64,000 bases of DNA, taken from NCBI RefSeq assembly GCF_000002985.6, contig NC_003283.11, positions 15,439,501 to 15,503,500 of the forward strand, written 5' to 3'. This DNA comes from Caenorhabditis elegans. Lineage: Eukaryota > Nematoda > Chromadorea > Rhabditida > Rhabditidae. The notes under the pieces are model-generated. The model was given only the letters and a program-made list of their open reading frames with translations, was not told the origin of the DNA and did no database searches. This document shows, in pieces, positions 31,874 through 42,648 of the stretch (position 1 is its first letter; each line of letters begins with the position of its first letter). Position numbers and translations under genes: made by a program.

Positions 31874-34800
31874 ATGACAGCCGAGGCGGATCTGTTAGAG
31901 GGATATGATGAGGTAAGAGATTTAGAGATAAAAATACACTATCAGTTACACCGTAAAGCACAATCTAATATCTTTTTTTCAATTTGTGATGAGCGAGGAA
32001 TGCTTGGAATCAATGAAAAATAATTGAGGAATTATTATAGAAATTAAAAAATTCCAGACAAGAAAAAACTGGTTTTACTTTCTTTTTTTAAATTTTCTTT
32101 TTTAAGACGGACACTTAAAAATGATGTGAATGACCTTTATGAGATAGATGGAATTCTACGGAAAAAACACAAAAAATGGAAAACTTCGAAAAATCAGGTG
32201 GTGGTGGTGACCTTCTAAATTTGGAATATACTTGGGACAAGATCAAGTGCCCATAATTATTTTCTTTGAAACTCCAAAGTGTGTTAGAATTTTTTTTCAG
32301 ATTTCTAATTTTCAAAAAAATAATTTTTCTAACGGAACCATTGAAAAAGGTGCTTGAACATTCACAGACAAACTAGAAAAGTTTCTAGAAATGTTTATTA
32401 AAATTTTATAACATAAAGAAAAAAATTGTCATTTCTCTTCTTTTATTCTTTCTTGAAAAATTGACAAAAAAAGTTTGTTGACTGAATTTTACAAAACTTG
32501 CCTATTTCATCTTTTAGAAAGATTACAGCAATTGAAAACAGTTCCAAATCGTTCGGAAAAACTTTTATAAACATTTTCAATCCATCTTTTCGTCTAATTC
32601 ACCAAAACTGACTAAGGAATTCCAAGCATAATTGAATGAACACAAAAAATGCAACACAAAAATGGGTACAAAAGGACTGTCCTCCACCTAAAAACAGGTC
32701 CTTCCATTCTCATTTTTAGTTCCGTCTCGCCATTTTACCGCTTTTTTCATCAGAATTTTTTTTTGCTTGCTGATGTTTTCTAATTTTGTTTGTTTGTCAA
32801 TAATTCCCCCTCCTTGCTAAAAGGTGTTCCGACTATTCATGGCAGAGGAGGTGGAAGTGTCCAGTTTTTCGGATGAATTCCTTTTAATTCTATTTGCAAA
32901 CATATTTTGATGCGGGTGTGTGCTCATGCTTCTTTGAAGGCATGGTTGGAGGAAGTCTTTCGTTTCAATGATACTTTTGAGAATTTCTAGATTTTTTAAC
33001 TATTAAAACTAAAGTGAAACATTTCGAATGGCTGATTTATTTTTTAATTCTAGACCTAGTTCTTTTCTTTTTCATTTTAGCGTTTTTTCGGCGAAAAAAA
33101 TTTGTAACTAAAAGTGGTTTTATCGACTTTTAGGTCATTTTTAAAGTTTATTCACTTCGGTCAAATTCATTTCGGGTTATCAATTTTACTTTTTTAACTT
33201 TGTGAAATCTAGCACCATAAAATCACACTTGAAATTTTCAGGAGCTCGGCGGAAACGAGTCTCAAAAACGTGACTGTAAGGGCATCACCACCGCTATAGT
33301 CGTGGTGCTCCTCATATTGGTAATGATATTCGCAGCGCTGGTATTCTTCACACCACGTGAGTTTCGGTAATTTAAGATTAATTCTCTGAAGCCAAAAAAC
33401 ATGAACATTTCACAGTATTTAATAAAAAATTGCCAAATAAAATTTAAAAGTTTCAGTTTTTGCTGCTAAATCATTTGGATCGTGGCGGTTGAACGTTTCT
33501 GATCTACGATCGCTACGATATCCATATGCCGAATTCGCGTTTACCGATAACAATGCTGTTGTTATGCAAAGTTGGGAAGGTGTGGAAATTGTCGAAGATG
33601 GAGTATCCAGACTGATTTTTGGAAGAGAAAATGGGGTAATTTCTAGATTACTTTTTTCCAACTTCTCTCTCATTCAGGCTGAGATCTATTCCCAATTTCT
33701 CTTATTTAGGCCGAGATCACGCCGTCCGCAGATCGGAAGTATTTTGCTATGATGGATCACGCGCCGAATCCGGGAATGAATCCGCAGAACGAGACGTTTC
33801 ATTTGAAAATTGTGAACAATAATGAGAGGTTGAATCCCCTGTTACCCTTTGAGGTTGAAGAACTTTTCCGTGAACTTTCGGATTCCAGAATCACATACGA
33901 CATTGGCCTCCGCAAGGAAGAGTCCGTGATTCAGGCGTTCAAGTGGAATGGGAAGTTCAATGATTTTGTAAGTTGGGTTTCTAGAAAAAATCTTAGTATG
34001 TTGCAGTAATTATTTTCTTCAAAAACTGAGATCCTAGTCTAGGAAAAAAGATCAGAGAGTACTCTAACTGTCTGGGCTCTTCCAACTCTTCTGATTTTTA
34101 ACGTCTTATTAGCCTAGTTTTGCACCTGCCTCGATTTTACACCTACGCCTTTTGTCAAATTAGAAGTAAACACGTAAAGGCAGGTAGGTTTGAGGCAGGC
34201 TCGCATCCCTATGGAAATGCTACCCTTTAGTTCATGATACATATTTTTTAGGTTTTCGTTGAAAGTAATAAAATCTACTACCAAAGTAGTCCTGAAGAAG
34301 AAGGCTTGACTCGTGTGAGCAATGGAGGTGAACACACAGTCGACGGACTTTTTGATTGGATCTACGAGGAGGAAATATTCGGAAGAAAGGATGCAATGTG
34401 GTGGTCAACAAAAGGAGATCAACTCGCATATGCTTCATATGACAACCATCTTACAAAGAATGTCTCCTTGAAAACCTACCACCGTCTAGAGCCCTACCCA
34501 ATTGACACAAATTTCCACTACCCGAAAACCTTTGCAAAAGTCTTGCCAACTTATACGCTTTCGATATGGAACAAGAAAACGGAACAATCCAGGCAGTTAG
34601 ATGTTCAGTTGAAGGATAGTCTGTCCTATCATTATTTGCTGGCAGTGAAGTGGTTGGAGATTAATGGAACAGAGCAATTGGTGTCGGTATGGACAAATCG
34701 GTACCAAAATGAGGTGGCGTTGACGATTTGTGACTGGGACACTGCGATTTGTCGTTTGGTGAGGGTTTTCTTGATATTGCAATTAAGGACTTCGTTGAGC

Positions 34801-36505
34801 CAAATAATTTGTTCAGCTATCCCTTTAGAAAAAGCAATCCTTTTTTAAAACATTTTAAGCCGTTAAATTGAAATATTTTCAGGAATTTGAATACAAATAT
34901 GCCTCAAAACGATGGGTAACTCATGATGATTTCCACTCGATCACCTCATTCGAGGACACTCTCTTCTTCCTTCTTCCACATGACAAACGTGACAATGCCT
35001 TCCAACAAGTTGCATCTCTTCGACTCTCACATGGACAACTTAGAACTCCGAAGTTCCTGAACCTCGGTGAATACGATGTCACATCAATCAACGGTATCAA
35101 TAAAGAAACCAGAACAATTTTTTTCCACGCAGCCGCGCCAAAACCTTCCCACAGATCGCTTTTCTCGTATAGCTTGGCCGATGAATCTCGAAACTCGGCA
35201 TATTGCATCTCGTGCTCTATTAAAAATTGCACATGGGCTCAAGCTCAAATGGATGATCAGATGAAAACGGCAATTGTTTCATGCAAAGGACCAGCTGCGC
35301 CCCATACAGCAATAGTGAACTTGACTCGAATGGACAGTGACAAAAAAACAGAGCGTAGGCTTCAAATATCTCAACAACGGAAGAATTCGAGTTCTTACAG
35401 ATGCGAATCTCCTCTACGACAAAACCTATCAAAATCGTGTAGAAGAAGCTGGTCTTCCGGTGATTATCAAAGAGACTATCAAAATTTCTGATGACTTTGG
35501 TACCTTTTTTGGATTTTTTTTTTCAAAAATTTAGAGCCAATATTTCAGATGCCCTTATCAAGCTCTCAATTCCAAAAGACATTTACAACCGAGACAAACA
35601 TCAGGCAATACCGTTGATTGTTCATGTATACGGAGGACCTAACGATCAGAACACGAAGGAGGCGACTCAAATTGGAATCGAAGAAGTTGTGGCTTCAGCG
35701 TCACAAGCCGCCATTTTAAGGATTGATGGAAGAGGAAGTGGTGGACGAGGATGGAAGTATAGATCAGCAATTTATGGGCAGTTGGGAACGGTGGAGGTGG
35801 AGGATCAGATTAAAGCTATCAAGTGAGTTTTGGATAATTTGAAACTTGCGATAGCTCGGAAAAATCGCAACTTTTCTAATACGTTGCGATAAAAAGATTT
35901 TTAAAAAGTGTGCTAACTAGTTCGAAGTTTTATAATTTGAATTTAAGAGTTGTCCTCCGTCTCTACCGTCACTTATTAGATGCTCGCCGAGTTGCCGTTT
36001 TTGGCTGGTCCTATGGCGGTTTTATGACGCTCTCCATGGTCAATGAAGCTCCAGAGCAGTTCTTCAAGTGCGCAGTTTCAGTGGCGCCAGTCACTAATTT
36101 TGCATATTATGGTAGGCTCGCCACAGAAAAATGGAAGAGTATGATTGAAATTTTCAGATGCAACCTACACTGAAAGATATATGGGTGATGCACCGTTAGA
36201 GTCGTACAGCGATGTGACTAAGAAATTGGACAACTTCAAATCTACACGACTTCTTCTGATGCATGGGCTTCTGGATGGTAGGGATTTCAAATTTATTTTT
36301 TTTTTAAATTAAAAATGTGTTTTCAATTCCAGACAATGTGCACTTCCAAAACAGTGCAATCCTAATTGATGAGCTACAAAATCGGGGAGTCGATTTTGAC
36401 TTGATGGTCTACCCAAATCAAGCGCATTCCCTGTCCAGTCGGACGTCTCATGTCGTTGGAAAAATGACACATTTCCTTAGACAATGTTTTTACACTGATA
36501 AGTAG
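31874..36505 (+). CDS. dpf-1: DPP4-family type II membrane serine peptidase
   Basis: Ten exons (31874-31912, 33242-33356, 33457-33635, 33710-33967, 34252-34758, 34883-35499, 35549-35822, 35948-36111, 36158-36277, 36333-36505) give about 800 residues. A short cytoplasmic start is followed by one membrane helix (TTAIVVVLLILVMIFAALVFF), a beta-propeller with the DWIYEEE substrate-binding motif, and an alpha/beta hydrolase domain. All catalytic residues are present: Ser in GWSYGG, Asp in HGLLDDNVHF, His in NQAHSL. Exon 6 (617 nt) does not keep frame: it has one base too many at a run of seven A (35342-35348), or contains a 37-nt intron. DPP4 enzymes remove X-Pro or X-Ala dipeptides from peptide N-termini at the cell surface. 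The symbol is tentative, from family and inferred chromosome. Confidence 0.82.
34125..34200. repeat. dispersed GGCAGGTAGG-type inverted repeat
   Basis: In intron 4 of the DPP4 gene, GCACCTGCCTCG and, about 65 bp on, AGGCAGGTAGG...GAGGCAGGCTCG form imperfect inverted arms. The words match the degenerate repeat at 12390-12620. Confidence 0.5.
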
Positions 36506-36938
36506 ATTGTTGAAAAAAAAACCTAGGGAAAACATTTGCACTACGGGTTTGATACTTGCTTTTACATGATTGATGTATTTATTTTTTGATAAAACAGATT
36601 TGAAATAAAACTTCAAATAACTAATTAATATGATGGAAATATTTAATTATTAATGGAACTTAATACCGGTTTGAATCAACACAAATATGATTGCATCAGC
36701 AGAGAATAACAACAAATTAAGGTATTTTTCCTATTGGACTTGCACTTCTCTACTTTGACGGCTGAAATTTCGGTTGTCATGGGTTGTATCAAAAAACAAT
36801 TTTACGTAACTTCCTAGTTGGCAATTTTTTGATAAACCCAATGATAAAACCAATTGATAAACCGATATATACGTTGTTAAAGTAGAGCCAGGAGGAAACC
36901 CGAATAGGAAAACCCCTGTTATCTAAATTTCAAAATGC
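36506..36938. other. intergenic, convergent 3' ends
   Basis: Contains AATAAA near 36604 for the DPP4 gene. A CAATTTTTTGATAAACC / GATAAAACCAATTGATAAACC partial duplication lies at about 36821-36862. No gene. Confidence 0.5.
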
Positions 36939-38839
36939 CTAATACGTCCGTTCAACTACACCAACATTCTTTGCCATGAAGTAACTGTTGTGATCTCGAA
37001 ATTGATTTAACAGCAAAATATTGATTGATGACTGATCGTACCGAAAACATCCTGCATAAGAATTCCAGGTGGGAATGATGTCGCACTTCAGTTTCGCTGC
37101 CGGCGGGTTCATACATTTTTCTTCTAATGCGCAAAGGGTGTGCCTGGAATTTTTTAGAAGGTAATGTGTTTTTAATTGGACAATTTTCCAAGCAAGAGCA
37201 TGAGAAAAAACCCTACCATTTCAAAATCTCCAAAGTGAATGGAGTTCGAGCCAAATAGACCAGCATTGCAGATACTTGAAGGCCTTTTTCGTTTGTTTTC
37301 AGAACATCTGTGTCAAACGTGGGAAAATAGTCAAGAAGTCCTGAAAATCCTATGTTTCTAAAATTCAAACCAAGACAACGGACCATTTGTTAGAACTGCG
37401 TAATTGCTGTGCGTTGAGTTGATAAATGTTTGAATTGAGGAGTTCTGAAAAAAGATTTGAATAAATACGCAGCCGACATCGATCGAGGTCTGCGATAACC
37501 TCCGCAGTAACGAGCTGATTACTGGAAGAGTACGGTGGAAGCAGTGTCACATTTCGGTTTGTTCTACCTTGACCTACAAGAATCGCAGGAATTTAGACGC
37601 AGACTTCTCAACTGATTTCGCATGATTAAGAACGTGCTGGCGTCGCACTTTTTTGGAGGAAAAATTCCCGCATTTTTAGTAGATCAAACTGTAAATGGAC
37701 AGCCTGACACCACGTGTGGAAGCACTAAAAGCTACCTCTGATTTTCTACAAACCTTCGTACAGTTAACATCGTTGGCGCATTCTGCCAGATCTCCATAAA
37801 CTGTATCCAATGAATTTGGATGAATCCATTTTGTATGGGCATCAATCCACCAAACATTCGCATAATCCCGAATCGCTTCCTTCAAAAGTCTGATTCTATT
37901 CTCCTTTTTAAACCAAAACTCACAGCGAGAATCAACGCTTTGAAACGATATTCCATCCAGTTTTCTACATAATTCGGATACTTGGAATAATCGAATTTCC
38001 GAACTTTGACAGTTGGCCTCTTCTCGATGTCAAGTATTTGAGCGTCGGTAAGATCCAAAGAATAGAGAATCATGTTTTGATTTGGCCAATTGCGATGCAC
38101 AATGTTATACTGAAAATGTAGCATTAAGATTTGTTCAACTGAATTAATTCGAGAAATTATGAAAAAAGTCTCAAAATGAACTCTTACCATTTCATTGAAG
38201 TTAAACAGGTGGTTTTTTGAAGTGGCAGATACAAACATAATATCTGAATCATTTTTAACAGGCCTCTTCAGTTCCACCATAATCTGTTCGTGTGATCCAA
38301 TGAGTTCTGGAAAAAAAATAGTTTAAAAACTAAGTAAAAAAAGAAAAAAAAACGACTGGCGTGGCACGAGTAATACAAGAGAAAAAGACAGGCGAGGAGA
38401 ACCTCCGTGTAACTTACTCAAATCCTCCAAAATGCTTAACCAAGTGCAATTGAACCGCTTCCCAACCAACGAAACATTCTGAAAGACGATATCAATCTCA
38501 AAATATTACAGAAAAAGCAAAAACCTTTGGATTTTTGTAGCAGAAATCGAAAGACTCCCGTGTACGACTTGAGACACATTCGCATGCTCTATCGATGAGT
38601 AGCGTGGGCGTAGAAGCTTCCAAAACTTCAAAGCTGGGTTTAGGAGTTGTTTGCAAAACTTCAAATTTAGGGTTCACACAGTAGATTATCTGTATTAAAA
38701 AAAAAATAATTAGAACTATGTAATTGCAACGTTTAATAAAAATATTTAAACTTACTCTATCGGAATTGTGCAAAATTAAAAGCAGCGCCAAAAAACTCAA
38801 TGTAACGTAAAAAAACACAAACTTTTTCCGGGTCAGCAT
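36939..38839 (-). CDS. DUF1647-like type II membrane protein (possible glycosyltransferase)
   Basis: Nine minus-strand exons (38839-38756, 38689-38525, 38478-38418, 38306-38188, 38109-37924, 37879-37754, 37444-37384, 37340-37217, 37143-36939) join in phase to give 376 residues. One signal-anchor helix (FVFFYVTLSFLALLLIL) follows a basic N-terminus. The luminal part reads ILYSLDLTDAQ, VRKFDYSKYPNYV, YRFKALIL, VWWIDAHTKW, HSNYAVLTNGLLDYFPT and a C-terminal RYDQSSINILLLNQF. These blocks match my memory of the nematode-expanded DUF1647 family, thought to be glycosyltransferase-like. Two splice sites were chosen for phase: acceptor GAAG at 37880 and a 43-nt intron 37383-37341. Likely a Golgi luminal enzyme; the activity is inferred. 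Confidence 0.75.
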
Positions 38840-40043
38840 TTTGTCGATAATTTGTTCTAAAACAAAATGAACTATATTTTTTATGTTTTAATTTGATATG
38901 AGACTGCTGAATATCGAATTCTCTTGTAGATGACTCATTACCTTATTTCTAAAGTACATGAACTCTCCCAACCCCAACTTATAATACCAACATTTAAAAC
39001 TTACCTAATTCAAAAACTTGTGGATGAAACAATTTTCCAGATTACGAATGGGCAAAATTTGCTTTTGAAAAATATTGCTATCATGTCTCGTGATTTCAGT
39101 ACGATGGGAGGAGCTTATTCAACAATCTGTACACTGACGCTACAAATTTCATTTTTGCTACATGTGAAAAACTGGGTTCCGCCCCACCCTTTGGCAACTA
39201 CATAATCGCTACAAAAGTTTATAAATTTACAATCGTTGAAGCAAACTTTCAGTTGGATTAAAAGCATATTTTTATCAAAATTGCGAAATTAAGATAATAT
39301 GTTTGCAAGCATGCATAGTGTTATAAAATTCTAACGACTACAGAGACCAAACTATGGTATTTACTTTTGTGAGCATACTGAGTGTATTTTATTGGCAACA
39401 TTGCAAGTGATAGGTGTTGATAACAGACAGAGAAGAGTCCAAAAAGGGTAACTGCAAGTTGTAATAAGAACTTTAACATCCAAAAAAACTAATTTTTATT
39501 AGGAATGGGCCGACATTGCATCTCTGACCTCCTAAGCTTGATTAAAAAATGTTAAATCGGAGAAGCTTGTTCAGCTTGGCAAGACAATTGTGCACCCTAA
39601 AACTGCTGAATTTTTATTTTAATAATAATTTCCGGTCCGTTATTTCTTGTATTGAGATTTACTGTGAGCACCAAATCTTTTGGCACATCGATTGAACAGA
39701 GAGACCAATTGATCAATTGGCTCATCTGTTATCATTTCTTGGTTTTACTGATCAAATTGTGAAAGAAACCTTATCAGCGTTTAATTTGATTTCTCCGGTG
39801 CTAACGCCCTATTGACCAACGTCTTTTCAGTAAACGAGTATAGTATGAATAAGCAGAGATTATTGATATATGCATGAGGGGAAAAGGTTCAGTGACTTTA
39901 TTATTTAGAACTGGTAATTTTCATGGAATGCGAAACTTTTTCTCAATCAGAGGGTTGCAAAACTTTTTAACGTCAAGAAACCAAGAAATTGTTTTCTAGT
40001 GAAGATTGTAAGTCAGAATCGAAAAAATAAAAGCAATATTAAA
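38840..40043. other. intergenic, no gene seen
   Basis: AT-rich spacer upstream of the DUF1647-like gene and downstream of the nuclear receptor. A 91-codon plus-strand frame at 38930-39205 has no splice partner and no recognisable feature. Confidence 0.5.
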
Positions 40044-41890
40044 TTACAGTTTGGATTCCCTTATTATCTCCATGAATCCTGGGTCGATTTTAATGTTTAG
40101 TAGTTCACAAATCACCATCTCCTCCATAAACTTCTTCTCTCCTCGTTCGACGAGTTGTAGTGCTTCTAATATTTCAAAAAACCGATTTCGATCGAAGTTC
40201 CTGTCAATTTGATAGCTTCTCAACTCGCGAAGAATCACTTTTTTAATGTTTCGGCACGCTTCTCGACACTTATCGGAAAGATTTGTGTAGCCTGCAAGTG
40301 AGAATTTGGGAAAGGAAATAACATTCTTGAGCACCATTATCAAAAAACAATAACCACACAAGAGCCATGAACTCTGGACCTTCCAGTTTCATCAGAGCAA
40401 TTGGTAAAATAACTTTGTTAGTGTAAAAATTCCAGTACGGTTCAAATATTCTGCAAAATGTTGAAAATTCAGGAAAAAAAGGTTTGGAGGCACGGGGGAT
40501 TGAACCCCGGACTTCCCGCATGCGAAGCGGGCGCTCTACCTCTGAGCTATGCCCCCGACACCGCTAACCTTATTGTGTCCTTCTTTGAAATTGTGTTTGT
40601 TTCAGGAAGAACGCCGTCGTAAAAATCAATTATACTGCTCTCATATTCATCTCTGCCGATATTTTTGAACACATCGATGTTTGCAGCGAAGTACGGTACG
40701 GAATCGATTTGTATGAATTTAGGCATGAAGTTTCGCAATAGAGCAGTCTTAAAACATATAGTTGTTCATGGACATGTTCATAAAAATAAGGGAAAAGAAA
40801 AAAGAAACATGCATATGTTTAGTAATTGTTTTCCACATCTAACGTTTTACAAACCTTATCTTTAATTTCCAATTCTCCTAATGAAGAGAACAAATTTATA
40901 ACCATTTTCCATGTTGAATCCATATCACCGGCTGATGACGTCGAAACAATCAATGCATTTCTTTTGGTTCCTTTCTTACAAGCCCGAGTATTTTCGAACT
41001 CTTGCCAGAGATGTACTGCACCATGTATATTCAACGACGAACGGGGAATTATACGTGCCTGGAATGAGGAAATTAATGAAGATATTGTGAATGGAGTCTC
41101 AATTAGGTATTTCCGGTTTCAGGAAAATTACCATGGCAATTCACTCAAAATTTCTGTTATCACGCAATGACTCCGGTTATCAGGCAAGACACGCCGTCGA
41201 TAGCTCAGTTGGTAGAGCGGAGGACTGTAGAGTCAGTGGGTATCCTTAGGTCGCTGGTTCGAATCCGGCTCGACGGATTTCTTTTTTCGAAGGTTGAAAA
41301 AATATAACTTACACTTAACGAATTAGATGTGCTCTCTGTAGAAATACAACTTATCGCTTTTGTTGATGTCTTGTCTCGACCAGATTGAATTTCTGCAGAA
41401 AATAAACGTTTTGCAGACAAGTTCCTATGCAAAAACTTACTTTTCGACGTCATTCCGGCTTCAAAGCACTTGAGAATCCGGCAACTTCTACATGGATGAG
41501 AATCGAGAATTCTGGTTTTACACGTGCACTTTTTGGATTGTTTCTTTGAAAGAAAAAAACGACGGAAGAATGCAGCGCATGCTCTGAAATGGGAAATTGT
41601 GGCATTTTCAAATTTTGCTTAAAATTCAAAAAAAAAAAGGATTTTTCTGAAAATTAAAAACTTTTCTCGATATTCCGGAGAGTTGTAAAATTTTCAAATT
41701 AGGATAGTTTTAAATTTTCCAAAAATCTCGAAAAAAATTGCATGTCAAGTCAGTTTTTTTTTTGAAATTTTTGAAATGTTTCATATTTTTCGTTTTGTAA
41801 AAAAAAAAGTCACCTGCAAGATATTCCACCAAAATGTAAGTCTGCTTCCGCAGCTCCGCAAACCTGGCACATTGTATTCGAGTTCTTCAT
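40044..41890 (-). CDS. nuclear hormone receptor (supplementary nhr family), intact
   Basis: Seven minus-strand exons (41890-41814, 41583-41441, 41392-41313, 41058-40855, 40747-40569, 40450-40335, 40291-40044) join in phase to give 348 residues. The DNA-binding domain has two C4 zinc modules: CQVC...CRAC then CTC...CRSCRILKCFEAGM, with the nematode P-box CAAFFRR. The ligand-binding region is alpha-helical, with RNFMPKF, LPIALMKLEGPEFMALVWLLFF (the conserved helix 3-5 signature area) and a C-terminal helix FMEIIRESKL. It belongs to the expanded HNF4-derived nematode receptors, which act as nuclear transcription factors. A tRNA-Tyr lies antisense in intron 3 and a tRNA-Ala lies sense in intron 5. 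A broken paralogue is directly upstream (42649-44165). Confidence 0.87.
40486..40556 (-). tRNA. tRNA-Ala (CGC), nested in nhr intron 5
   Basis: Minus strand: acceptor GGGGGCA with TGCCTCC (one G:T pair), D-arm TAGCTCAGAGGTAGAGC, anticodon stem CCCGC/GCGGG around loop TTCGCAT giving CGC, T-arm CCGGGGTTCAATCCCCCG. It has the same orientation as the host nhr gene, inside the intron between exons 5 and 6. Confidence 0.92.
41194..41277 (+). tRNA. tRNA-Tyr (GTA) with intron, antisense in nhr intron 3
   Basis: Plus strand: acceptor CCGTCGA with TCGACGG, D-arm TAGCTCAGTTGGTAGAGC, anticodon loop CTGTAG then an 11-nt intron at about 41231-41241, then ATCCTT, and T-arm GCTGGTTCGAATCCGGC. Intron position one base 3' of the anticodon is standard for eukaryotic tRNA-Tyr. 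It is transcribed against the host nhr gene. Confidence 0.93.
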
Positions 41891-42648
41891 GAAAAAGAAT
41901 TTCAAAAAGTAACCGAAATGTATCAACTTAGCAAGAGAAATGTGAAAGGAAATAGTTCGCGTTTATACCCGCATGTACTAGATCTACAAGATAAAAGTGT
42001 CAGTGCCATGTAGAAAGAGGTCATTGAATTATCTGATGAGCGTATCCGAATTACGAACGATTTTCGATATAATGTTAAATATTGAACTGCATTTCTGGAT
42101 ATTTCAAGATTTTTTTTTACTGGCATCGTTTCCAGTCTCTAGTTTCAGTTAGTTTCAGGCATCATATTCTGCTCTTTTTTGAAGAATTCTAACTTCCCAG
42201 AGATCTAGCATATTCAGCGAAGGTCAGTGGCCAATGATCGACAAACGATAAAATCGGGATAAATATTCTGACGTTTTAAAATTTTTGAGACGTCATTAAC
42301 TAAAGTTTAGTCTGCTCAAAAACCACTAGGAAACCTTATTTAAATTTCTCTGGAAATTGAAATTTGGAAATGCTCAATCAAATTTTTGACTAAAATTTTC
42401 TGAGAGCTGGTTTATTAAATAAAAGTTTTTGAAAAGCTCTCCCAAGAAGATTATTTTCATGTTGCTCAATATTGCATCAACTGACACATTTTCAGATGGT
42501 GTTTTCATGTCTTCGGAGCCTAAGTTCTCCCGCTAACACTTTTGTAGTGAGTACCTGGATTACAAAAATTATTCATTCAAATATTTTATTCCTGAACATG
42601 AGATCCAAAATTACCCATTAATTTAACAAAAAATGGAAAAATTAAAAA
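41891..42648. other. intergenic between nhr paralogues
   Basis: AT-rich with no gene recognised; probably the promoter of the intact nhr gene and the 3' flank of the pseudogene. Confidence 0.5.

Noticed and set aside
34921-35232. 103-codon frame antisense to DPP4 exon 6
   Set aside because: Shadow of a conserved, well-spliced coding exon.
35336-35352. 15-nt GT...AG interval in DPP4 exon 6 as an intron
   Set aside because: Far below the smallest intron a spliceosome can use; the 37-nt alternative or an A-run indel is more plausible.
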